NCBI RefSeq assembly: GCF_910592395.1
Contig: NC_088318.1
Span: forward strand, 248,001 to 312,000
Length of the DNA: 64,000 bases
Source of the DNA: Lineus longissimus
Taxonomy: Eukaryota > Nemertea > Pilidiophora > Heteronemertea > Lineidae
Direction of reading: 5' to 3'
Positions 1 to 11,500 of this stretch are shown in pieces. Within the stretch, counting starts at the first letter, position 1, and each line of letters opens with the position of its first letter. The notes under the pieces were generated by a model. The model was not told the DNA's origin, ran no database searches, and saw only the letters and a program-made list of their open reading frames with translations. A program made the position numbers and the translations under genes.

Positions 1-2571
1 CCGTCTGCTTGGGAGATTGGCTTCCAGCAGACGTCTCCTCAACGTTTGTTGATTCACTTTCTTTCAGGTTTTCTTCAGCTGTTTCGGACGATGTGGTATC
101 CTGTGTCTGGTTGATCGCCTCAGTGATGTAGTCACCGAGGTTACGACCAGAATGCTCTGGTTTCCCATGACCTGTAAGACGAAATGATCGCCACATTGTA
201 AGACAACAACGGACAAATCTTCACACATGATTCAGGCATGAATCATGGCTATTGTATATCGGGTTAGGAAGTTCTGTGAATGATGCCATCATAAACTTTT
301 CAGGGGACCTTCCCACTACTTACTTGTCACAGCAACAAGGTTGTAACAAGTCTCTACAGAATGTCTCACTTACCCAGCACGCTGTCTGAAGACGGACGTC
401 CATCTCCCTCTCCCCTCCTTGGACCTACCCCACCGCCCAGTCCATGTCCACCACCCAGGTCGTGTTCACCAACCTGGTCTCCAGGTGGATGATCATCGCG
501 TGGTCGCCTCATATCACCACCTCCAACACCAGGCTGTGGAAGAAACCAACACTCATCAGACGGGGAGAAGAACCAATGTGGAGAGACAACCTGCCACATT
601 TAGAGTGACACGTCGAGCCCAGAACACTCATAGAACGTCAAGAGTGCTTCCCTTAACTCTCTATGTTCAGGCACGTTACACTCCATTGAGGACATCAGTG
701 CCTGGCTCAACAAGTCAGAAGTTGTAACTATATTTTCAGAGGTTGTATCAGCTAATGCATGCCAGGCACTGCTCCGAAGAGAATTGGAACACACTGAACA
801 TACCCAGACTCTGTCATTTCAATTGTGAAGTCGAATGGCGGTGACGAAAATTCCAGGATTATAATCCAGATCTCTATACTCACAGTTCCTCCAGACTGGA
901 CACTCTGGCTCCGGGTGAACACTGCCCCCTCTTGGCAGTCGCCGGAACCAGGTTCACGACCACCTGGCTCTCTTGGTCCATCAGCGGTTGGAGGCCGAGC
1001 AAAGGGCGGGATCTCATCAGAATGTTTCGGAGGAGGCCACATGCTCATTAAGCCGCCACCAGTCTGTGAATCACCTGAAATATTCCAATAATCAATAAAC
1101 AACTTGATACACATGCGTGTAGATACTCTTAACCAAACCTGGTTTCTCTCAGTTTCAGGGATTGCATGTAAAGGGGGATCCTTATATTCACAGGGCAGTC
1201 TTGTTCATTGACCTGTTGGGCAAGAAAAGGTATCGATACACGAACTTGATAATCAACTTCAAACAATGTCCTGCACAGGACCGAGTTGCCAAATGTTGCT
1301 GTAAGGAAAGCCAGCAAGACAGCCTCGCCATCAAGTGCTACCTGTTTTCCTGCCAGAGGGAGCTGGTGGTGGCCACTGAGACAGAAACGGTCCATCTATC
1401 TTCATCTTATTCTCCTTCCCCTCCTCGACCGCAGGCGTCACCTCAGGTTCCTGCGGCTTTACCTTGGGTACCGGAGGTAACCTCCTCTTGGGCTCCTCCA
1501 CCTCCCATCGTTCCTCCATGTCAGGCAGTGCCTCCCAGTCCTTCATCTGGCAGATCATCTCTGACGTGGGAACGCCACGCTCCTTGATCATCTGGTTAAT
1601 ATCAGTCAGGAACGTCCTGAAACAAGAGGCACATCTCTTTCATGCTGCACAACTTCTCAAAGCTCTTTACATTCATTTCCAAGCCTGACTTAGAAACATT
1701 TCTAAAGAAACCAAGAAGCACACATTCTACTCGACTCTTGGTCATTTCATTCTGCTAAAACACCTTGCCATGTCTACAGTCACCTATCATACGTAATATC
1801 AAACTGATGAAGCAATTCGTTCTGCCAGGTTTACCTGATGCCATTCCTAATCATCTGGTCCTCGTCACTGAACACGCGGGCAATCTCCTTCTGAATCTCC
1901 AGGACGGCAGGGATGTGATCTTTATGGATGTAGAACGTGCTCCACTCATCCATCGCACATGCCTCACTCTGGATGTGGACAGCCGTGTTGCTGTGTTTCA
2001 GGGAGTAGACCACCTCAAGTTTACCAACCTACACAACATATGTGGAATGAGTTTATCATAGAGGGAATCAAACTTGGGCAACTACCTCAACCACTATTGC
2101 CACGGTTATCAAACCAGGTAAAGCTGAGAGTTGGCAGTAAGGAGCTCATGAAAAGGGGCTGCGTAGTGCAGTGGAAGGGTGTTGACTTTAAGATCAATCA
2201 TGAGTTGGTATCCTGACTCCTTCACTCTGATGTTCCCCTCTCTGGTCAGGTTCAACTGAGCACTGCTCTTTGAAACCCAAGGGACACAAAACTGACAATA
2301 TCGGTCAATGGTAAGACACTCACTGAAGCAAATCTCATGATCTTCAGCTTTGCAGCCACTTTCTCCCTCTGAAGTGTCTCATACCGATCTGAGTACATGT
2401 TGTAGAGGTAGAGCTGCAGCAGGGGCATAGTACGCCACATGAACTCCTGAAGGTCAGGGCACAAGTTGTACATCTCGGTCGTCAGCAGGGTGGAGATGCA
2501 TGAACTCAACGTAGGGATGCGGCAAGCGTTGAGGAAAGATTGGATATAATCCAAGTTGTAGTCCGGAGCAA
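1..2571 (-). CDS. C-proximal exons, cut by the window edge
   Basis: Exons 2,324-2,571, 2,226-2,267, 1,835-2,028, 1,342-1,616, 884-1,074, 374-533 and 1-171 chain in phase. The first two and the third hold helices and beta-rich sequence (KLKIMRFAS, SSAQLNLTREGNIR, VGKLEVVYSLKHSNTAVHIQ). Exon 1,342-1,616 has a Pro-rich, charged linker (KRRLPPVPKVKPQEPEVTP). Exons 884-1,074 and 374-533 are Gly/Pro/Arg-rich and disordered. The last visible exon starts GHGKPEHSGRNLGDYITEAI and is Glu/Ser/Thr-rich. In NO VEIN-type proteins a disordered linker precedes the C-terminal NOV/DUF3883 domain, so that domain is expected just beyond base 1. For exon 374-533 the acceptor TTTCTTCCACAG was preferred; an upstream AG would add about 18 codons. 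Confidence 0.75.
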
Positions 2572-5500
2572 CTGTAAGGAGAGAATCAATAGATGAAATA
2601 AACCAAGTCAGAAACATCTTGAGAGGGGTTGCTTGATTTCCTGTAATCACAGGTAACCATAAAGACATGAGTGGTTTATCAGTACCAGATACCGCGTATC
2701 CTGGCATCATCAGAACACGGCCTCACTTGAGTAAAGTGTGCTGCAACCCAACATAACAGACGAACGCCAAACAAAACAAGTGCATACCTTTCTTGCCCTT
2801 CTTCCTTCTCTTCGACCCCTCTGTCATCTCGAGTTCCAAGAAGTGTGCACCAGGCTTCCCACTAAACCACTTGAACAACTGGTCCTTATCCACAAGCATT
2901 GGTTTCTCCTCGATGCTGGCCCACGACTTTGCCTTGGTCGGGAAAACCTTATCCTTACCGATGAGACGCCGTAACTCGCTGCCCATACACTCGGCCACGT
3001 GTTCAGCTACAACACTCAGTTCTCTGCCAAGAATTTCAAAGATGCTCAGGACATCGGAAAGTACTGCAGATGAATCTGGGTAATAACTAGCAACGAATGT
3101 AAGAAGTCCTACATATTCCTTCCACAGCGGAGCTAAACGCACTGCACCAAACTCAGGGCTGCAGAAGAGGGACTGAAACTGTCCTTGGTAGATATGACAT
3201 AGTGTTTGTGGGCACTGGATATCACAATGACAATCACGCAGCTCATTCCTAAATTTTGTGAATAATCCTTTAGGGTCTTCCCAGCATACCTCCTGTCTAT
3301 ACGAGAACTCGCCCTCGCAAGGCACATGGCCAGAGCCTGACATCTTTGGCACGAAAATGATGGGGTAATTCTCAAACAACTCCTTGATCCGTTGCATCGA
3401 GAGGTTGCGTCGAAGGTACTCATAGATGTTCAAAACATGGTCCATCAAGGTTATGAAAGTCTCTGGTTTCGATTGGTCTTCACCTCGCTGACACCAGCCA
3501 ATCAAGAAGTCCAATATTTCATCAGTGGACAGACTGGAATGCAACTGCAAGAAAGATCCAAATGAACTCTTTGCTGACGACGTAACATTCAAGTATGGAA
3601 CGTGATTGTCCAATAGGTCTTCAATTTTCTTCAACCTCAGGTAAACCTCGTTCCCTTTCATCAGAACTTGCTCACTCACGCAGTCGGAATACTTGATGAC
3701 AGTCACCGGCACCCAAGCAGTTTGCTTCAGTGACAAACTGAATGAAGTCTCAACATCAACCGGCCGCAAACTTCCTGGTGAGCTCAACTGTGTCTTAGTA
3801 AACCTTTCAAATTCTTTGTCGAAGAGTGCATCCAAGATCTGATAGAGTGTCTTCATCTCGATGTATTTCTGTTGAGCAGTCGATGTCAGCAGAGCAGTTA
3901 ATTCATCGCAGACGTAATCCTCGATGGTGAATGGACCTGTCTGGTCAGGAAGAAGACTCGCATACCCGCTCCATGGTGATTCTCTCTGAAATAGAGAAGC
4001 ATTAGTGCTGTCAACATGCTGCACAGTTCACATGAAGCAACCAAATCAGCCCGCAGTTCCTCAATGCAACTGGCCTTCGGTTCAGACAGGAAGACCGTTT
4101 TCCAGCCACCAGAAGTGAGTGGATTCGATGGTTGTTAGGTTGGTCCCAGGTGTCACCACCTCATTCTCTAATAGAGGGACGACTCTCACTCAGACAGGTA
4201 CATTGCTAATTGTCCGATTTTCATGATGTTTTTGTACAACTCCTGTTGTCCTTGATGAAGCTCAGCTCTCGACTTAATACAAGACAAAGTGTCTTTTACT
4301 TACCAGTTCCTCCAATGTCAGGGTGACTGTCCTTGGTTTGATCGCCAAAAAGTCGAGTACACCAATCTTTATGAAGAAGTCCCGCCACTGGCTGATGTCT
4401 TGATGCGTTGGGTCTGCTGGCATGTACGCAGCAGAAAGTAGCACCCACTTACAGCCTGGAGAGAGAGAGGTTTTAAATTGTAATACTCAACGTAACTCAC
4501 CGACATAATGAACCCATCATCATGGGTTTGTTAACATAGAAGGTACATAGAGCTTGGGACGTGATTGGACAAGGCACTTGACTGCAACTGCCACATCCTT
4601 TGAATGAAACGAATAACCTCGAGTCACAGTAACTATCACTCTGGTGCCTACGTGTACATGTATGCCAGGGAGATGTTTACTTGCAACAGTAACTGTCATT
4701 CTGGTGCCTACGTGTACATGTATGCCAGGGAGATGTTTACTTGCAACAGTAACTGTCATTCTGGTGCCTACGTGTACATGTATGCCAGGGAGATGTTTAC
4801 TTGCAACAGTAACTGTCATTCTGGTGCCTACGTGTACATGTATGCCAGGGAGATGTTTACTTGCAACAGTAACTGTCATTCTGGTGCCTACGTGTACATG
4901 TATGCCAGGGAGATGTTTACTTGCAACAGTAACTGTCATTCTGGTGCCTACGTGTACATGTATGCCAGGGAGATGTTTACTTGCAACAGTAACTGTCATT
5001 CTGGTGCCTACGTGTACATGTATGCCAGGGAGATGTTTACTTGCAACAGTAACTGTCATTCTGGTGCCTACGTGTACATGTATGCCAGGGAGATGTTTAC
5101 TTGCAACAGTAACTGTCATTCTGGTGCCTACGTGTACATGTATGCCGGGGAGATGTTTACTTGCAACAGTAACTGTCATTCTGGTGCCTACGTGTACATG
5201 TATGCCAGGGAGATGTTTACTGGCAACAGTAACTGTCATTCTGGTGCCTACGTGTACCTGTATGCCAGGGAGACTCCTCCGTGGTTGCAGACAGAGTCAC
5301 ATGACCATTAACCCCCTCTCCCACTTCACTCTCATAGCATGCAACCAAGGCGTAGCAAGTGCGGGTGAATTAAAAAGAAAAATTACCAGGCAGCATATTC
5401 TGTAGATCTATGCGATTCTGGTAGGCAGGTGTGAAATGGACTGGTTCAGTTGCAGGGTTTTTCATGCCTTGATTTGTGTCCACCTGTATGACACTGCGTA

Positions 5501-8500
5501 GCTCCTCCATGCTCAGGATCGACCGATCTCGCATCACATGATGCTTGATGTAAACAACGTATGCACACAGAAGTTCGCGTGACTTGTGCTGGAAAATAAA
5601 CAACAGCATGGAATAGGACTGTAAAATAAGACAAGTTGACCCTGGAAATGTTAAGCTCAACATGCTTAACTACACAGCACACAACAACAGAACCTGATCT
5701 CATTCGATGTGTCCAGGGCATCAATGCCACTAGGCACATTACAAAACCTCCAAACAAAAGGAAAATAACATGTTTGTGTACTGGCTACATCAGGAATGAA
5801 CTCAATGAACCTTTGATCACGGGGCCGACTCTCTTCTTCTACACAATGATGCAGAGAAACTGGCCATGGCAGTCTTCAGATACAGACTCAGCCATGGTTA
5901 AAAACCATGACTACAAGTGACAAATACTCTTCATGGCAACATAGATGTTTGTTCCATGAGTCCATAACTAGAGCAGTAACTACCTTGCACTCCTCTGACT
6001 TGAATGCGGGCATGATGTGATGTTGAATGACATCTTGCGCGTTGAGCTGGCGGACATCACACTGTTCTAATATCTTCTCGATCTGCGAGTTGGGGATGTG
6101 GTCAAGACACGTTAGCAGACGCGGGTCAAGGGTGTTGAGGTCTTGTTCAATGTGCCGCAGGGGATCTGAAAACAGAACGAGACACGTTAGCAGACGTGGG
6201 TCTAGGGTGTTGAGGTCTTGTTCAATGTGCCGCAGGGGATCTGAAAACAGAACGAGACACGTTAGCAGACGTGGGTCTAGGGTGTTGAGGTCTTGTTCAA
6301 TGTGCCGCAGGGGATCTGAAAACAGAACGAGACACGTTAGCAGACGCGGGTCAAGGGTGTTGAGGTCTTGTTCAATGTGCCGCAGGGGATCTGAAAACAG
6401 AACGAGACACGTTAGCAGACGCGGGTCAAGGGTGTTGAGGTCTTGTTCAATGTACCGCAGGGGATCTGAAAACAGAACAAGACACGTTAGCAGACGCGGG
6501 TCTAGGGTGTTGAGGTCTTGTTCAATGTGCCCCAGGGGATCTGAAAACAGAACAAGACACGTTAGCAGACGCGGGTCAAGGGTGTTGAGGTCTTGTTCAA
6601 TGTGCCGCAGGGGATCTGAAAACAGAACGAGACACGTTAGCAGACACGGGTCAAGGGTGTTGAGGTCTTGTTCAATGTGCCGCAGGGGATCTGAAAACAG
6701 AACGAGACACGTTAGCAGACGTGGGTCTAGGGTGTTGAGGTCTTGTTCAATGTGCCGCAGGGGATCTGAAAACAGAACGAGACACGTTAGCAGACGCGGG
6801 TCAAGGGTGTTGAGGTCTTGTTCAATGTGTCGCAGGGGATCTGAAAACAGAACGAGACACGTTAGCAGACGTGGGTCTAGGGTGTTGAGGTCTTGTTCAA
6901 TGTACCGCAGGGGATCTGAAAACAGAACGAGTATTTCACAAGTGAAAAAACACTAGTGTTGAGAAGAAGGTGTACCAAACCCAGGACCACTCCATCAGGA
7001 ATCCAGCGCGCTAAACTTCACCCAACCAAGCTCGAAGGCTATGTGGCCAGACAGCATTACTGACATGCACAGCCTGACCACTTCATCAAGAATAACGACA
7101 CCAGCTTAGATCAGAACACCAACCTGTCATATTAGTCTTGGCCTTCTCCTTCTGCAGCGGGAAGAATACAGTGGATGCATCAAGTGTAACCAGCTGACCC
7201 TTCGACAGCGGAATCACGGCAAGGTTCTTCAACACCTTCAGTTCCTCCACATTTGTACTGTATTCATTCAGACTTCGATAGATGCACACCAACCATTTGG
7301 CTATCGAGGGAATCCTCACTGAAATATAGATCAGTGGGCATCAGAAGACATTGACCAATGAGCTCCAACAAACAGCCCTTTCCAAAGATGGCATTGCCGT
7401 TGACTTTAATGCAAAAGTGAAACCTACCATTCTGGGCAAATCCAGGGCGTACAATGTTGATGATGTAAACTTTGAAATATCCAGGGTTCCCAGCCCCTGC
7501 AGTCGGTCGAGTAATCTTTACTAAAAGTTTTGAAAGAGGATGTCTGCCCGAGTATTTCAAAGGCTCCCCTTGCCTCAGGGTTTTCCAGTGTCATATTCCT
7601 GGTCACATATCCTCATATTGAAGAGATGAAGCAATCCAGACCTATTGAAGACCCAGCTCCCAAATCAACATTTTGATAATCTGACACAGGAAGTAGTCTT
7701 TTAACAGATCAAAATCCACCCGACTGATCTTACCATCAACATCATCTTCCAGCCACTGCTTTGCCAATGACTTCCCAATCTCCAACAAATGCTGTGTCGA
7801 TATCTGCTTGATACCCAAGCTCTGTAACAGTGGTGTGTTCCCGGCAGACATGACAGCGTTATGCAGGTAGAAGAGTCCCAGGTGTTGCTCTAACATCTCG
7901 GCCGAGATCACTTGCTGGATGAGAGGATCTTGACAGATCACCATCTGAGAAGGGAGTTTCCATTCCACATTACCATCTGAAAATGAAACATAAAGATTGA
8001 TGATACAGTGGTTATTACAATTGGTGGCTGGCTGGTTGACCAAAGAGTAGTAACAACACTGTCTGATGCTCTGGCCCGCCAACCTCACGTTGAGAGTCTT
8101 GGTTATCATCAACACGATTCACAGTGTTGAGACTTCACCAGCAGGTTTGTTGAGCTATCACGAGCTACTTGTTGTGGCTAGCTGGTTGACACCAGAGCAG
8201 TAACAAGACTGTCTGACGCTCTGGCCCGCCAACCTCACGTTGTGAGTCTTGCCACTCGTATTGTTTTGGTGCTGGCTGAGGCAGGACTCGAGACTCAAGA
8301 CTAGGACCACAGGGTCTGGAAGTTGAGGGTGAGCTAGAGAGAAATCTTGTCCCCCTTGAATTAGGATAAGTGTAAACCTACCCTCGTCAGGTTCCGTGGG
8401 CAAACATGGCTTCGACTTGAGCATCTGGTGAATGTTGCTGGCGACGGACTTGAAGAAATCCAGAGTCTCATTCTCCATGGGAACAAATTGGAGGTACGCA

Positions 8501-11500
8501 TTGACTGCATCGAGGGCGTTTAGGTCTGGCTGCATCTGTAAGAATTACGCAGCAAAGTTGTGCACATCTTCCCAGTACATTACACAGAGCTAAAGACGTC
8601 ACCAGTCCAATAACCAAATTGGCACCACCATGCAAAACACCACTCATGTGATACTCCTTGACGGTAGCCCCTCCAGGCCAGAGTCAATGCGGATGTATTG
8701 CAGAGTGAATGTCATCTTCAACATGCAATATTATGTTGCGACAGGAGAGATAAATTGCAAGTGTAGATGAACAACAGAAAGATTGATGTCATTGACGCAA
8801 CATCGTTTGTAACCTCGTGTCAACCCATTTCCCAACGAGACGACCTATTGTCAGTCTCTCAGGGGCATGGCCGACAGTGTGGGCTGGAACCTCGTGCCAA
8901 CCCATTTCCCAACGAGACGACCTATTGTCAGTCTCTCAGGGGCATGGCCGACAGTGTGGGCTGGAACCTCGTGCCAACCCATTTCCCAACGAGACGACCT
9001 ATTGTCAGTCTCTCAGGGGCATGGCCGACAGTGTGGGCTGGAACCTCGTGCCAACCCATTTCCCAACGAGACGACCTATTGTCAGTCTCTCAGGGGCATG
9101 GCCGACAGTGTGGGCTGGAACCTCGTGCCAACCCATTTCCCAACGAGACGACCTATTGTCAGTCTCTCAGGGGCATGGCCGACAGTGTGGGCTGGAACCT
9201 CGTGCCAACCCATTTCCCAACGAGACGACCTATTGTCAGTCTCTCAGGGGCATGGCCGACAGTGTGGGCTGGAACCTCGTGCCAACCCATTTCCCAACGA
9301 GACGACCTATTGTCAGTCTCTCAGGGGCATGGCCGACAGTGTGGGCTGGAACCTCGTGCCAACCCATTTCCCAACGAGACGACCTATTGTCAGTCTCTCA
9401 GGGGCATGGCCGACAGTGTGGGCTGGAACCTCGTGCCAACCCATTTCCCAACGAGACGACCTATTGTCAGTCTCTCAGGGGCATGGCCGACAGTGTGGGC
9501 TGGAACCTCGTGCCAACCCATTTCCCAACGAGACGACCTATTGTCAGTCTCTCAGGGGCATGGCCGACAGTGTGGGCTGGAACCTCGTGCCAACCCATTT
9601 CCCAACGAGACGACCTATTGTCAGTCTCTCAGGGGCATGGCCGACAGTGTGGGCTGGATATCATGCCTTAATTCATCAGTTTGGGGTCTGAACTCTTCCT
9701 TGTTTCGAGTTCAGAGGTAACAATGTGTACCTTGAAAGTGTCCAGAGATTCAATAAACAGCTGTGGTATCGCATCAAGTAAACCTTGGTTCCAGGAACTA
9801 TCGCTGTCAACATCTTCCCGAGAAGACGGCACCTCGAAATCACCTTGGACGATAAATTTAAATCCATAACTCCTCAATGGCAGGAAGGCAAACACCGGCT
9901 GCTGGGATGGACGGTACTGGAAAAGTCAACGTTTGTCATATGTAAACACAGCGAAACAGGCAAGAGAATTGTCTTCAAAAGAAGCATACGACATCTAGAT
10001 GACATCATGTCGTTTCCTCAACTTTTGCAAACTAAATACCTTGTATGAGCCTTTGTCTTTGCCTTGAAGGGGGAACGCCAGTGCAATCTCCGTCGATTCT
10101 ATGTCCGTCCCTGATTTGCCCTGAAATGACAATCATGTAGAGTGTTGTAGAAAGATTTCTAGCAACAAAGATGAACAGTGAACTAATCCTCAACAATATA
10201 CTAACCCTCAGCCCCACCTTAACCTAGAATTATCAGCCAGGTCCGCAGGGGGTTTGAATATTTGGGAACAATTTCCTGCAAACTCCACTACGTGGTCAGT
10301 TGGCAGCAGCAGGCTTACCTTTGGTGAGATCTTACTGGCATCCAGCAGCTTCTTGGTGACGAGCCATTTATCAGTGCCAGTGTTGTGTTTAATCTCAATG
10401 ATGTTCTCACCAATGTCTCGCCGCGCCATCTTCGATGTCACATCATCCACCTGAAGAGATCCAAAGGGAAGAAATGCAGGCTGAGACCCAATGTGATCTT
10501 CTGCAGGAAAACAGTGAAAACACGCGTGTATTTAGGAAGGGGGGTCATAGGGGCAATTTCTGATGACATTTGTTTTGGTGTGGCGCGAGTTGGGGAATGG
10601 TCATCAACTGTCCAGCTGACAAGTATCATGGATTACCCACCTTGTTCTCAATGACAATACTGCGTAGTCGATGAAGGAAGAGCAGGAGTGAAGGTTTGAC
10701 GTCATGGAACCTGTTGGCCAACGTCCGCGTCTGCTGGTGACCTTTGGACATGTCCAGCTCCTCTTTCAACTTCAGTATGATCTTGGTAGTCCATCTAAAA
10801 TGTCAATCATAATATACCGAACATTCACCACTGAGACAGAGTCACTATTTCATGGTAGTACAACTCAGGGATGATAACAAAAGACTCGTTCCGGCAACCA
10901 TACCTTGTGCATTATCTCCTATACAATATGTTTGTGAAAGTCACGCGTTTACAGTGCCTACCTGTTTGTTGTTTCTGGTGTGTGGTCCTCGATCCAGTGA
11001 GGTAGGATATATCCCATAGGGCCAGACTCAACATTGAAGCTGATATGGTAACCACTTGAATGCACCTCTGGTTTATCTGTCACTCGGAACACTGATTTGA
11101 ACCCAATGCCTTTCTGTCCAATGTAACCAAACTTGTGCTTGCCTTTTGTGCTTCGGCCAACATCACACAAGGCACGGATGTTCTTCTCTTCAAAGCCACA
11201 CTCGTTATTCAAAACAGTGACGCAGTCAGTCTCCACAATGAAGCGAATAGCTGGCCCAGATGACCGTTTTGATCGAGCAGGGTCAGGTGGTGGGTATGTG
11301 TTATCATCAGCATTCTGTACAAGTTCCAGCACAAAGTGTGTGTCCTTACTGTAGAGGTCTCGGGAGAGCCTGTCTAAGCTACGACCCAATCGTTCCTGTT
11401 GAACCTTCATCAGTTTCTCCGCATCTTCATTAAGCATGATGCCAATACCAAACTCCTCCTTCCGGATCTGATCCACCACCTTCTTACATTCGCGCTCTTT

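Noticed and set aside
4520-5405. Long open frames on both strands (235-253 codons) of repeated MFTCNSNCHSGAYVYMYARE-type peptides
   Set aside because: They are by-products of a 60-bp tandem repeat inside an intron; the unit length is a multiple of three and the frames lack splice signals or non-repeat sequence.
6027-6956. 309-codon plus-strand frame rich in Arg/Ser
   Set aside because: Antisense shadow of the 75-bp repeat that carries a minus-strand splice acceptor and exon.
8767-9720. Three overlapping plus-strand frames of 274-317 codons
   Set aside because: A 77-bp repeat read in three rotating frames; intronic.
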